Origin: Anodontia alba | Taxonomy: Eukaryota; Mollusca; Bivalvia; Lucinida; Lucinidae | Assembly: GCA_964016985.1 (NCBI GenBank) | Contig: OZ024821.1 | Coordinates: forward strand, 93,630,571 to 93,694,570 | DNA length: 64,000 nucleotides | Direction of reading: 5' to 3' | Shown: piece after piece, positions 31,346-42,204 of the stretch | Position numbering within the stretch: the stretch's first letter is position 1 | Layout: every line of letters begins with the position of its first letter | Translations under genes and position numbers: made by a program | Notes under the pieces: model-generated | What the model was told of the DNA's origin: nothing | The model's database searches: none | Seen by the model: only the letters and a program-made list of their open reading frames with translations

Positions 31346-32905
31346 TACTGAAAGGAAAAAGAAACGCAGGGTAAATTTTATTCCTAAATTTCATTCAAGT
31401 TTGAAAAAATTTGTTAAATATTTTACTATGATTACATAACGGTACATGTATGGAACAAAACTTCCAAATTTCATTGGTTTGTGATCAACAAGTCTCGAGT
31501 TATTGAAGTTCATTGGTAGCTACCCCCCAAATCTTGAAATCAAAATCAAACTGAAAATCAATATCGGGTGTGCCCCCCTCTTGCTGCCGTTGCTGCCCTA
31601 ATTCTCCTTTGGATAGAGTTAACAAAAGCATTGACAGTTCGCATCGGGATGTTATTCCATTCATCGATCAACGCATTCCTTAGATGTGCGAGAGTTGCGG
31701 GGGGATTTCGGCGCTTCCTAACCCTTCTGTCCAGCTCATCCCACATGTGCTCTATTGGGGTCAAATCTGGACTGTACGGTTGCCATGCTAGTGGTGCGAT
31801 GTTATCCTGACAAACTCGGGCAACATGTGGTCGGGCATTGTCCTGCTGCAGAATCAGATTACGTTGTTGCACAAGCGGGACTGCAACAGGACGCAAGATC
31901 TCATCCCTATACCTTACTGCGGTCATATTGCCCGCAACAATAATCAACTGTGATTTTATCCCATGAGCAATGCCTTCCCAGACCATAACGGAGCCACCCC
32001 CAAACCGATCCCGTTCGACAACACAGGCGTCGGCAAAGCGTTTTCCGCGACGTCGGTACACACGACGTCGACCATCTGCGCGATAGTGAGTGAACCTAGA
32101 CTCGTCCGTAAAAAGAACTCGTCTCCACTGCCTCATCGGAAATAGCCTGGGCGCATGCGCCGTCAACCACGCCATACGACGCAACCTACGTGCCTGGGTC
32201 AGAGGCAGACCAACGTATGGACGACGAGCTCGAAGACCAATCTCACGCAATCGACTTCCAACAGTCTTTTGAGAAATTTGTCGATTATGCGTACCTACTG
32301 TATTAAGGGCAGTGAGATGACGATTCCGCAAATGTGTTAGACGGATTGTCCTGTCTTGACGTCGCGACGTCACGCGTGGACACCCAGACCGCGGTCGGTC
32401 TGCTAAATGCCCTCTCTCCCTTAAACGTCTAACAGGACGTTCAATTGTTGAGACGTTAACCCCAAAATGATTGGCAACTTGCTGTTGCCTCTGACCCTGC
32501 ATCCGCAACGCAATTGCCCTACCCCTCTGAACATCAGTCAATCGTACCATGATTGAAAAAAAGTTAAAAGTAGCGTAAAAATGAAAAGAAAAATCGGTAA
32601 AAGAATCGAAGAGCGTTGTGTATCGTTGAAGTGTACCAAATAGTGTGAGGAAATCTTGTTTGGTTTAAACATGCTTGTTTTGCACGAAAGTTTGGCTTTC
32701 CGTATTGTCCGTGCTATGCACTGTGTAGTGCACGGTTGAATGATTTCACACACTGGGTAGATAGCACATCGACCAAAGACTCGTATACCCGCGGTTCACA
32801 TTCACAGGACAATCTGTAAAAGTGTATGGCTATAGTAAACGCCGTAAAAAATGGTTAAAATAAGACGGAAAAAACTCTACCCTGCGTTTCTTTTTCCTTT
32901 CAGTA
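31346..32905 (-). mobile_element. Tc1-like DNA transposon, apparently complete
   Basis: 1560 bp with perfect 28-bp terminal inverted repeats at 31346-31373 (starting TACTGAAAGGAAAAAGAAAC) and 32878-32905. TA lies immediately outside each end. One transposase frame fills most of the interior on the minus strand. The length and layout match intact Tc1/mariner transposons (about 1.3-2 kb). Confidence 0.92.
31558..32550 (-). CDS. Tc1-like transposase, intact frame with shortened catalytic spacing
   Basis: 330 residues, ATG at 32550, starting MVRLTDVQRG. Residues 1-120 look like the paired-type helix-turn-helix DNA-binding region (VANHFGVNVSTIERPVRRLR; RQISQKTVGSRLREIGLRAR). The catalytic RNase H-fold acids are at FTDESRF, QQDNARPH and SPDLTPIEHMWDEL. 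Such enzymes cut and paste their element at TA sites, acting in the nucleus on the inverted repeats. By my count only 29 residues separate the second Asp from the Glu, against 34 usual in Tc1 enzymes. The shortage lies in ARVCQDNIAPL, as if five codons were lost in frame. This may abolish activity. The typical WEGIAHG/VMVW block is present. Plus-strand ORFs at 31568-32340 are shadows. The full frame and perfect inverted repeats argue for a recent insertion. Confidence 0.92.
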   Translation of the reverse strand: MVRLTDVQRGRAIALRMQGQRQQQVANHFGVNVSTIERPVRRLRERGHLADRPRSGCPRVTSRRQDRTIRLTHLRNRHLTALNTVGTHNRQISQKTVGSRLREIGLRARRPYVGLPLTQARRLRRMAWLTAHAPRLFPMRQWRRVLFTDESRFTHYRADGRRRVYRRRGKRFADACVVERDRFGGGSVMVWEGIAHGIKSQLIIVAGNMTAVRYRDEILRPVAVPLVQQRNLILQQDNARPHVARVCQDNIAPLAWQPYSPDLTPIEHMWDELDRRVRKRRNPPATLAHLRNALIDEWNNIPMRTVNAFVNSIQRRIRAATAARGGHTRY

Positions 32906-33319
32906 TATTTTGTATAAAAACGATTTTAGTCCGTCTAAGCATTCAATAAGAAATTTGTCATGAGATGTTTCAGACCACAGAAACTTGCAATGCGAATTGT
33001 AAATCATATACAGTCTGTCTGAAGAAAAGGCCATTATTTCAGATGCAATAAAATGCAAAGTCAGACAGTACCACAAGACCAGATTTAGGAAAAAAGTCAG
33101 CATTCTGAAATGACCCAGCAGTTTATTATTTTAACCCTGACATGTCAACAGTAATTGTTTTCTTGCATTCCAAACTGCTAATGTATAATACATTCTCTCC
33201 GAGCCTAGTTGGTTTATACTAACTTATTGTGTACTTGCTCGCAGATTGAAGGAATATTAAGATGGAAGAAAAAGAACTCAGGGTTCATAGAACTTACTTT
33301 CATTTACATATAGTATTCT

Positions 33320-33350
<31 letters not shown>

Positions 33351-33400
33351 GCGCACTGTTGTACACGATTACAAAATTCAATACTGACATATCATGAGAC
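32906..33400. other. Unassigned stretch with (AAT)n tract
   Basis: An (AAT)n microsatellite is at 33319-33351. No gene. The minus-strand frame 32900-33103 has no recognised domain. Confidence 0.45.
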
Positions 33401-33623
33401 AGTCCATTGTATTTATCCCAAGTAGTTGGACACCTTTACCTTTTTACCATACATATCCTAAAATTATAACAAGTCCAATTTACTATCTGTTGATGGGTCT
33501 AAAAAACTGCTGGAATTGCAAACAGTGTAAACCTTGATCAGATGCCGTATTATGCTGCGTCTGCTCTAGGTCAACACTGTTTACTCAAGCCTGTTTGTCC
33601 AAAAACTTAGGATAAGTTTGGTA
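33401..33623. mobile_element. Family D MITE, copy 8
   Basis: Outer ends CCATTGTATTTATCCCAAGT and CTTAGGATAAGTTTGGTA pair imperfectly. The core is GCAAACAGTGTAAACCTTGA / TCTAGGTCAACACTGTTTAC with loop GCCGTATTATGCTGC. Confidence 0.75.
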
Positions 33624-33808
33624 TATTATAGCATGTCTCACAGCAAAGATTCAGACCAGCCTATGCATCCATGTTGCTGTACACGCTGATCATAGGATCT
33701 GACCAAGGGCAATCAACACTAAATTTTTATTTAAACAGTATTTTATTTGTATAAACCCTTACAGAAAATACACAATAGAATGATTGTATTCCGATTGGAA
33801 CGATTTTA

Positions 33809-34424
33809 CGAGGGTCCAGCAAAAAGTTTTATCACTGGGTTCGAATTACTTCAGTGCTACGTTTTATCAAACATATTTTTATAACAAGCCTTCAAAGTAT
33901 TCCCCCTCCTACTGAAACACATTTTTTAACCTTTTTACCCAGTCGCAAAAAGCAGATAAATAGTCTTCTTTTGGTATCTGTTGGAGACACTGATAAATAG
34001 CGCTGCCTAGAGAACTTCTAGACGTATACTTATTTCCAGAAAGCATTTTCCTAAGCCTTGGAAATAAAAAGAAGTCACAGGGACTCAGGTCAGGTGAATA
34101 AGGTGGATGGTTTAAAACTTTAACCTTTTTCAGAAGCCAAAAAAGACTTAACAACCTCACACTTATGAGAGGAGGCGTTGTCATGTAAAAGTTGGACTCC
34201 TGACCATCCTTTGCTTGGTCCATGTTCCAATGTAACAAGTAAATTGGTCAGTGTATATGACTGCATCTATTTCAATTTGAAATAACTCGGTCAGTTGGAA
34301 AGCAGTTTGCACGAAATAAACGGGTATCGTTAGCTATTCAACACATCATTCAAGTGCAGTGAAGCATTTTAAAATATACCTGGGATAAAACAAATTAGTG
34401 GCAGAATTTTTTGCAGGACCCTCG
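33809..34424 (-). mobile_element. Internally deleted mariner element
   Basis: Inverted ends CGAGGGTCCAGCAAAAAGT and TTTTTTGCAGGACCCTCG with TA at both sides (33807-33808 and 34425-34426). At 616 bp it is about half of a full mariner, with the N-terminal coding half removed. Confidence 0.85.
33909..34238 (-). pseudogene. Mariner transposase C-terminal fragment, frameshifted
   Basis: The strong block NHPPYSPDLSPCDFFLFPRL is the mariner signature containing the last catalytic Asp (DD34D type, known for the family). The preceding HDNA catalytic block is visible in a neighbouring frame (HDNASSHKCEVV), so a frameshift lies between them at about 34130. The C-terminal FCDWVKRLKNVF is as in mariner proteins. 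The first catalytic Asp and the DNA-binding domain are absent. Confidence 0.85.
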
Positions 34425-34429
34425 TAGTT

Positions 34430-34565
34430 ATTTTTGATCTACAAGCTGTCCCCAAAATTCCTACCAAGTTTCGAGTCAGTTGGCATTTCGGTTCAGGATA
34501 GATTTTCAAGATGGCGGCCATGGAGGCCATCTTGGATTCCTAATCTTAAAAATTTTAGCTATTTT
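34430..34565 (+). repeat. Unit of the AAGATGGCGGCCAT repeat
   Basis: GTTATTTTTGATCTACAAGC through TCAAGATGGCGGCCATGGAG to AAATTTTAGCTATTTTAGCT. It corresponds to one unit of the array at 36266-36740 and may have been its neighbour before element Y entered between them. Confidence 0.65.
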
Positions 34566-36265
34566 AGCTTACCTGTCCCATAGTGACAAGGTGAGCTTTT
34601 GTAATCACATTTTTTTTTCCGTCGTTCATGCTGCCATCCGTCCGTCCGCTCTGACAAATGTTTACTTGTGTGTTTTAAAATTATGCACACTTCAGTGTAT
34701 TTCAATGAGATTTATTCCGTAGACATGGGATTTATTCCATAGACACACAAGCCGACTAATTTCCGTGCGTCTGTCCGCTAACAATTTCTTCAAACAACAT
34801 CTCCTCCTAAAATGGTAAGAGAAAAGTCCAGGGAGTGCCACAATCACAAACCGCAGCCTTGGATTTTGACCAAACTTCACAGGAATGATCCTTGGTTAAT
34901 CCTCTTTCAAAGCTGTTAAAATGGTTCTGGTCCATTGCACATCTAGGTCACAGGAGCTAAAAATAAATTTTCTAACTGAAAACTTAAAAAAAAAATCTTC
35001 TTGTCTGAAGCCAGAAGACACAGGTCTTTGATATTTGGTATGTGGCATTTTGTGGACCTCTACCAAAGTTGTTCAAATTATAGACCTGGGGTAAAAAATG
35101 GCTACACGCCGGGGGTCACTTGTTTTACATAGACCCATATAGGGAAAAAAACTTTAAAAATTTTCTTGTCTGAAAGCATAAGGCTCATGTCTTTGGTATT
35201 TGATACATAGCTTCACCTAGTGGAGCTCTACCAAGACCATTCAAGTTATTACCAAAAATGGTCCTGTTCTGGGGCGACATGTTTCACACAGACTTATATA
35301 GAAAAAACCTCCAAAACTCTGTTATCTGAAATCAGAAGGCCCGGGCCTTTGATATTTGGTAAAGAGCTTCACCTAGTAGACCTCTGCCAAAATTATAGCC
35401 CTGGGACCAAAAATGACTTATATAGGAAAAAAACTTAAAAAAAAAATTCTTGTCTGAAAGTGCAAAGCCTAGGCCTTTGATATGTGGTATGTAGCATTGC
35501 CTAAAGGTCCTCTGACAGGAGTGTTCAAATTATGATCCTGGATGAAAAGAGGCCCCGCCCAGGGCATTGGGGGTGTGAGGGGGCTAGGGTCACTTGTTTT
35601 ACATAGAGCAAAAGGCCATTGGCAATGATTAGGCCTAGGACTATCATACAAATAGGAAGGATGGACCTGAAGAGCAGATGACCTTTAGGTCAAAGGTCAA
35701 GGTCACCGTGGCCTGAAGTACCAAATAGGCTTATAACTCTGTAATGCTTATGGTTAGGACCCTCAAACTTAGTAGACATGTTGGTCCTCACCAATAGATG
35801 ATCCTGAGGGCAAAGCTCAAAGTCACCAGGACCTTTAGTACTTAAAAGCTTGATAACTTGGCAGTGCTTGGGGCTAGGAACCTCAAACCTAGAAGGGATG
35901 TTGGTCCTCACCAGTAGATGACATCAAGAGCAAAGGTCATGGTCATGGTCACCATAATCTTAAGTACTAAAAAGTTAATAATTCGGCAGTGCTTGAAGCT
36001 AGAACCCTTGAACTTAGATTGGATGTTGGTCGACCAGTAGATGACCCTATTGGCACAGTGACCTCTAGCACAAAACAAGCTTATAACTCGGCAATGCTTG
36101 GGGCTGGGAACCTCAAATGTAGTAGGGATGTTTATTCTGATAAGAAGATGACCTTGAGGGCGAAGGTCATGGTCTGGGTCACCATGACCTTTAGAACCAC
36201 ATCTCTGTTAGCAATGCTATGTATAACATGATTCAGGTGAGCGATATAGGGCCATCATAGCCCTC
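34566..36265 (+). mobile_element. Element Y with internal tandem arrays
   Basis: The left end contains AGCTTACCTGTCCCATAGTG and GGTGAGCTTTTGTAATCAC, then a CCGTCCGTCCG patch. The right end is CAGGTGAGCGATATAGGGCC then ATCATAGCCCTCTAGTTG. Inside are an array of about 150-bp units (34990-35480, TCTTGTCTGAAAGCATAAGG type) and one of about 120-bp units (35680-36200, GCAAAGGTCATGGTC and TTGGGGCTAGGAACCTCAAA type), roughly four units each. It is non-coding and shares the CCGTCCG/GTGAGC layout with element X. Confidence 0.7.
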
Positions 36266-36740
36266 TAGTTGACCTACAAGTTACCCAGATGCTTCCTACC
36301 AAGTTTCGAGTCAGTTGGCCTTTCTGTTCAGGAGAAGAAGCCAAAACTATATTTTCAAGATTGGATTTCGGCACGGAACCATTTTAGCTACTTTAGATCC
36401 GTAAGTTGCCCCGACACTTCCTAATAAGTTTTGGGTCAGTTAGCCTTTCGGTTCAGGAGAAGACGCCCAAAATAGATTTTCAAGATGGCCGCCATCTTGG
36501 ATTTCCGACCGGAACGGTTTTAGCTATTTTTGATCTGCGGGTTGCTCCGACACATCCTTCCAAGTTTCGAGTCAGTAAGCCTTTCAGTTCAGGAGATGGA
36601 GCGCAAAATATATTTTCAAATGGCGGTTATGGAGGCAATTTTTTTTTATTTCCGATCGGAACACTTTTAGCTATTTTTTGTTCTGCAAGTCACCCAGATG
36701 CTTCCTACCAAGTTTCCAGTCAATTGACCGAGGGGTGTAG
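36266..36740 (+). repeat. About 130-bp tandem repeat, four units
   Basis: Each unit has TTCCTACCAAGTTTCGAGTC, CAGTTGGCCTTTCTGTTCAG, GATTTTCAAGATGGCCGCCA and TTTTAGCTATTTTTGATCTG. ORF 36406-36909 runs across it without a recognised domain. The inner AAGATGGCCGCCATCTTGG is palindromic. Confidence 0.85.
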
Positions 36741-36849
36741 TAGAAGTAGGCTTTCAAAACAAATTGTTGATGACGCACGATGGACATTGACTGACCACAA
36801 GAGCTTACACTGGACACTTTATGCTCAGGTAGCTAAAACGCAAATGTAC

Positions 36850-38041
36850 AAGGGGTGTTACAAAAGAATTGCTCGTTGTATCATTGCTGGATATCGACGT
36901 GCAACTTGAAACAAATTAATGCATACGGTAGCGCTATTCAATACCTAATACCTACACAATAAATCTGATTGAAAGATAGACAGTTGCCATTTGAATACAC
37001 GCAATCTTTGACTATTATAGTAAAAATGGTTGGTAAAAGTGTTACGAAGAAGGAGGAAATGTAGGCCTTTATAAAAGCTCGCTCTAAGATAGGTTGTTCT
37101 TTGACACAGATATTTGCTGAAATTTCTGCTGTTTATGGATCTACTAATGTGTCTCATGACGCAGTTCGTAGATGGAAAAAGAAATCAGATTCTGGGTTAG
37201 AGTCGATCGAAAATGCACCCAAATCAGAAATGCCAGAGTCTGCATCTTGTGACGAAAGTGTATCTAAAGTAAAAGAAATTGTTAAAAGATATGCTAGGTA
37301 TACATTAAGTGATAAACCAATGTTTTTTGTATCTCACTATCAAGAGTTTACTACATTGTAAAGAATATCTTGAATGTTAGAAATGTTTTTATAGGTGGGT
37401 GCCTCATTTGTTGATTGACGGTCAAACAAAGCAGAGAGTTAAAATAGCCAAACAAATGCTGAAAATATTATCAAATTTTAATGAAAAGAAATTTGTAAAT
37501 GTTGTCACTGGCGATGAAACTTGGGTTCATTATTCTGAACCTGTTCGGAATGTTAGAAATAAAATATGGGCGATCAACAGCAAAAGACCAGTAATTGCTA
37601 AGCGCACATTAAGTGCAAAGAACTTTTTGTATACAATCATCTTCTCTGGTGAAGGCGTTGTGATACAGGTGCCAGCGAAAAAGGATAATAGCGTTACTAG
37701 AAAATACTAAAAAAGCAGTGGTATTGAAGAAATTGAAACAATACTATCGGATATGGCGCCCAGTCATGACCTGGTTTCAAGCATGTCCGACTTAAACATG
37801 ATAATGCACCACCCTGTAACTCTGCTATTGTTACATTTTTTTGCGAAAAGAGAAAGTAACTGTTTTACCACACTCTCCTTATTCAACAAAGGTGAAATGT
37901 TTTTCTTATTCACTTGATCTTGCCACTTGTGACTTCTTCCTTTTTTCCGAAACTGAAATCAGGGTATGCATCACATTTAAGCCGGTGATAGGGGACATAT
38001 GCAACCTCGCAAACAACAGTGCTGTATATGAAGAGTCTTGA
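36850..38041 (+). mobile_element. Decayed mariner element
   Basis: A mariner-type left end, CAAGGGGTGTTACAAAAGAA, is near 36850. The coding remnant runs from 37027 to about 38040. No matching right end is visible, so the element is truncated there. Confidence 0.75.
37027..38041 (+). pseudogene. Mariner-type transposase, several frameshifts and stops
   Basis: From 37027 the sequence reads MVGKSVTKKEEM, a stop, then an open run (37101-37361) with the DNA-binding region (KKSDSGLESIENAPKSEMPE; DESVSKVKEIVKRYARYT). After a break, 37399-37710 contains VTGDETWVHYSEPVRN with the first catalytic Asp. After further breaks, 37841-38041 has EKVTVLPHSPYS and, after a frame disruption, LDLATCDFFLFS with the third catalytic Asp. 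The middle Asp region (37780-37830, CATGATAATGCACCACC) survives in another frame. The copy cannot make an active enzyme. Confidence 0.85.
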
Positions 38042-38126
38042 TAAAACCGAGTCTCTGATTTTGATTCTTTTGTGTGTTCTTTGTTTTCAAAGGCAACATT
38101 TTATTTTATTTCAAGGCAGGAAATTT

Positions 38127-38408
38127 CATTACGAAAACACGCCTATTCCAGTAGACTGAAAATTTTACCACCAAAAAAATGAAACTTTTCAGATAAAAAA
38201 AACTCTGATATTTTTCATATTTCTGCTCAAAACGTAGATTGTGGGCACTCGTTAGAACCGCCTCAGCGAGGCGGTTCTAACGAGTACCCACAATCTATGT
38301 TTTTGAGCAGAAATAAGAAAAATAATGTATACCCCTGCAAACCCCAGTTTTACTATATAAGAGTGGGGTTTAAAGGGGTCAAAATTATATAGGCATGTTT
38401 TCGTGATG
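38127..38408 (+). mobile_element. Family B MITE, copy 2
   Basis: 282 bp with ends CATTACGAAAACACGCC and GGCATGTTTTCGTGATG. The hairpin is GTACTCGTTAGAACCGCCTC with its complement. The minus-strand ORF 38252-38503 is a shadow. Confidence 0.9.
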
Positions 38409-38879
38409 TGATATATAATGTGAACTATGATCTTGCAGGGTATAAAATCCCTTCCTGCAATCACAAGCAGAAGAAGAAGAACAACACTGACTTGAAATGA
38501 CAATACCTGTAATTATGATTATTATTATTATTATTATTATTATTACTTTCTTCTATTGCTTCTTCTTATTGCTTATACTATTATTATCCATATTTATTTA
38601 AGCCATGTCATAAGAAAAGGGTTTTGTCGTATAATTATGTTAAATCAAGGCCCAGACCACCTTGCGCGTCTACACAGTCTGATCAGGGCCGTACACTGAT
38701 CCACTTGTAGAATTGTTGAGACTGCAAAATATATCGACAAAAAGAGATTGTTCTGATGAGTATGTACTGATCCTTCGCTGTTCGCATATATGAAAAAAAA
38801 ATGTTTTCATTGCCCAGCTATTTTCTTATTATGATGATAATTATCAGCATTAATAAATGAAATAAATAGGCCTAAAATA
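38409..38879. other. (ATT)n tract and unassigned sequence
   Basis: (ATT)n at 38518-38545. Motif L scraps at 38650-38760 (CAGACCACCTTGCGCGTCTA). Otherwise unassigned. Confidence 0.45.
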
Positions 38880-40115
38880 AACAAGAGGCTCATGAGCCAT
38901 GATTCGCTCATCTGAGCACATCGGCCGTTGCATATCTGCAGATGCCATGCAAAATTCTTCCAGTATTGCCACAGCAGCTAGGACAGAAATTTGACTGTGC
39001 CGTTATAGGGTCAAAGGTTATCCTTGCGTCCCCGATGCTATATACCAAGATTCAGCCTCATAGCTTTCTTGATTCTGGAGAAAAAGACTTTTAAGTTATG
39101 GCATCATGGTGACCTTCTTGTTCACTAGAACAGAACTACTCGTATTTGAACAAAATGACAATACCCCTTTGACTGAAAGCCAATGTGAAATTTGGTGACT
39201 TTTGGTCAGAGAAAAAGACATTTAACGATTACACGAGTTTATACATGGATATTCTAGCCCAGAGGCAAGGCAGATACCCCCACACCACCCCCTTAATGGG
39301 CTAATGGGAAAATTTTGTTAAATTTTTACGCAGTTATCTGCCCGAGATACGCCAATATTTTCGTTTCCGGATGATAACTTGAGTAATATCAATGAATTTT
39401 CACTAAACTTGGTGTGTGCATTGATATTGTGCAGATCTGGTTTGGGATTGCTAATGGGCAAATTTCGTCAAATTTTGACGGTTATCTGCCCTAGACACGC
39501 CCATATTTTCGTTTCCCGGACGATAACTTGAGTAAATGTCAATAGAGTTTTAACAAAACTTGGTACATGCATTGAATGAAGGAAATTTTGTTTGGGATTG
39601 CTTATGGGCAAATTTCGTCAATGTTTGACAGAGTTATCTGCCCGATAATGAGGAGGTATTATAGTTTAACGGGTGTTTTTTATTTTTACCATATAAGAGC
39701 ATGGCGGTCATCTTGTATAATGATGGCACCATTGAACAAATTGTCAAAATCTCTTCAACAATAGGCCCCATGTGAAATCTGGTGAAAACTGGCCAAGTAG
39801 TTTCAGAAAAGAAGACGCTTAACTATTTCATTGCCACAGGCGATAATAATAGTCTTTTGCAAACAGCATAGATCCAGATGAGACGGCTCCTTGAGCCGTC
39901 TCATCTGGATCTACTTTTTTTGATATTAAGTCTTTCAACTTTACTTGTAATAATCTTTCCAAGCGGCAGTTTGTTAAAATAAAAAAGCAGACGACAAATG
40001 TCGTCTGAAATTTGGCACCGAAAGAGTTAAAGATTACTGAGTTTTATACTTGGATATAGCCCAGTGACAAGGGCAGATAATTCACGGGGAACAAAATTTT
40101 GATTGTAACAAAAAA
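38880..40115 (+). mobile_element. Element X, copy 2, interrupted by palindromic MITE debris
   Basis: Starts AACAAGAGGCTCATGAGCCA with GCTCATCTGAGCAC inside. It resembles copy 1 through ATATTCTAGCCCAGAGGCAA. An inserted segment (39848-40030) includes the hairpin GATCCAGATGAGACGGCTCC and a GACGACAAATGTCGTC palindrome; X-like sequence resumes after it (TAGCCCAGTGACAAGGGCAG). Three near copies of a roughly 120-bp unit lie at 39330-39650 (GGGCAAATTTCGTCAA). Confidence 0.65.
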
Positions 40116-40126
40116 GTTTTACTTCA

Positions 40127-40715
40127 TTGGATGGGAATCCTTACAGGAAAGGAGACAAAAACACAAAATGTGTCTATTTTACAAAATGGCAAGTGATTTA
40201 ATCCATCTTATCTATCAGACCTTGTGCCCCTAACAGTTGAGAACACAGTTTCTTACAACTTACGCGATTCGCACAATATAAGACTCATTCAAACACGAAC
40301 GCAATTATACTATAAATTATTTCTTCCTTCCAGTATAAGAGACTGGAATGATCTCCTGTTAACTGCCCGGAATTCTCCTTCTTTGTCTAGCTTTAAATCA
40401 CAGTTAAATAAAGATAAAATGAAAGTGCCTAAGTATTATACCGTAGGTAAAAGAACACTTCAAATATACCATTTAAGACTAAGAACTAATAGTAGCTCCT
40501 TAAATTTTCACCTTTGTTCTAAAAATATAACAGAAAGTCCTAGCTGTGTATGCGGTGATGTGGAGTCTGCAAAACATTTCCTGTTAGAATGCCCTAGATT
40601 TCAACAAATGCGACTAGATATGATGGAAATTATATCCACGATGAGTGAACCGAGTCTTAATACATTATATGGCGATGGAAATTTGGACAATCATGCTAAC
40701 GAGTCATCTTCTTGA
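40127..40715 (+). pseudogene. Non-LTR retrotransposon C-terminal fragment with CCHC-like knuckle
   Basis: Begins GWESLQERRQKHKMCLFYKM, a pattern typical after the reverse transcriptase domain. A frameshift is near 40200. An open run follows (NLRDSHNIRLIQTRTQLYYK, IRDWNDLLLTAR), then PSCVCGDVESAKHFLLECPR, a C-x-C-x8-H-x4-C knuckle often found at LINE polyprotein ends. The stop is at about 40713. A CT-rich microsatellite (40770-40792) follows. The 5' part is missing. The clade is uncertain (CR1/L2/Jockey-like). Confidence 0.8.
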
Positions 40716-40769
40716 CAGTTCAGCAGTTTATCTCTCAAACAAAGCGGTTTAGCACTCAGTAGGAGGACG

Positions 40770-40792
40770 TTCTCTCTCTCTCTCTCTCTCTC
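40770..40792. repeat. (CT)n microsatellite
   Basis: About 11 CT units near the 3' end of the LINE fragment. Confidence 0.9.
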
Positions 40793-41121
40793 TGACTCTC
40801 TGTACATTCATTATCTTATGAAACAATAGCATATTTAGTATAATAATATGTATTGCCAATTTAAAAAAAAAAATTACGCAAGATAAAGACTAACTTAAAA
40901 TTCGTCTGATGAATACCTATCATTCACCACACTGTACCAGAAGCAACTTAGCTTATGGGAAACGGATTTAAATAAGTCTTACGCTTTTTTTCCGAATCCC
41001 GGTTTGTATTCTATGATGTAGATATTGTATTGTTGTGTATTGTACTGTGTATAAGTGAAACAAATTAAAGAATAAGGGACTGAACTGGACATGGACACAC
41101 GGACATGGGTAAAGCCGTCTA
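40793..41121. other. Probable LINE 3' region, otherwise unassigned
   Basis: No ORF. Sequence such as TTGTGTATTGTACTGTGTAT and the final AATTAAAGAATAA could be the 3' untranslated part of the preceding LINE (inference). Confidence 0.4.
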
Positions 41122-41399
41122 CATTACGAAAACACGCCCATTCAAATATATTGAAATTTTCACCTCCAAAAACAGAAAATTTTTAGACAAAAAATCTGAT
41201 ATTTTTTCATATTTCTGCTCAAAACATAGATTGTGGGTACTCGTTAGAACCGCCTCGGTGAGGCGGTTCTAACGAGTACCCACAATCTATGTTTTGTGCA
41301 AAAATAAGAAAAATAATGTATACCCCTGTAAACCCCAGTTTTTCTGTATAAAAGTGGGGTTCAAGGGGGTCAAAATTATATAGGCATGTTTTCGTGATG
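41122..41399 (+). mobile_element. Family B MITE, copy 3
   Basis: 278 bp, CATTACGAAAACACGCCC to GGCATGTTTTCGTGATG. The hairpin loop reads CGGTGAG. The minus-strand ORF 41219-41464 is a shadow. Confidence 0.9.
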
Positions 41400-41692
41400 A
41401 CGTTAAATAAACACATACGAAAAGGCGGATTTTTGTAGCAGATGCTACAAAAATGCATGTGCACTCAGCAAAGACTCGCTCGTCCGTGCACTCTATCGAA
41501 AGCTAATGACCCAGAGCTAATTGATGCGAACAACCAAGACTGACAAGATGTGCAGGCTGATCTGAGTCTTTGCGCACATGTAATTTTATAGCAATTGCTG
41601 TTCCTCAGCTTATTATACAGAACTAACTAAAAATAAGAAAATATGTGCCATAGTGTTGACCAAAACAGATCACTACATGCCCCAAGTGCCAG

Positions 41693-41760
41693 CCAAGTGG
41701 CTCAGTCGGATGCACGTTCGACTGGACGCGTTTCTATCTAGACTGGCGAAAGGATGGGCA
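41693..41760 (+). repeat. tRNA-like SINE head fragment
   Basis: CCAAGTGGCTCAGTCGGATG is an A-box-like head. It loses similarity after GTTCGACTGGACGCG. Confidence 0.55.
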
Positions 41761-41814
41761 TTGAGTACTAGTGATACACTTTATATAAAAGGTCTACAAT
41801 AAACTGTTAGCCTA

Positions 41815-41960
41815 CCCAGGCCGGACTCGGTAGCTCACATGCGCATTCGACTGGAGATCAGGAAGGCGCAGGTTCGATCCTGCAACATCCTTTCGTGGAA
41901 TATTTATAGAGTGGTAATAAATTATTCTTCCGTCATTCTCCTATTCTGGAAGATGCAAAT
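41815..41960 (+). mobile_element. tRNA-derived SINE, copy S9, 3'-truncated
   Basis: Head CCGGACTCGGTAGCTCACAT, B box CAGGTTCGATCCTG, then the family body (CCTTTCGTGGAATATTTATA, TCCGTCATTCTCCTATTCTG). The rest of the body and the tail are missing. Confidence 0.7.
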
Positions 41961-42204
41961 AATTAGTAAATGAATAATGCTTCTTTAAACACTAAGATGC
42001 CATTTTGAAAGCTCTGACGTGCGGCGCTATTGCCACTCTTGCCAATGTCATATAGCAATTGCTGCTGAACCTCTTGTCCAAATTAAGTCCAGTGTTGCAT
42101 GCAAGTCACGAAATACGAATCACACTACAAATATACCGAGCAAAAGTGAATACGCTACACTACAAAATTTGATTTCCTGGGTAAAGTTATAGTAATCTGC
42201 TTTC

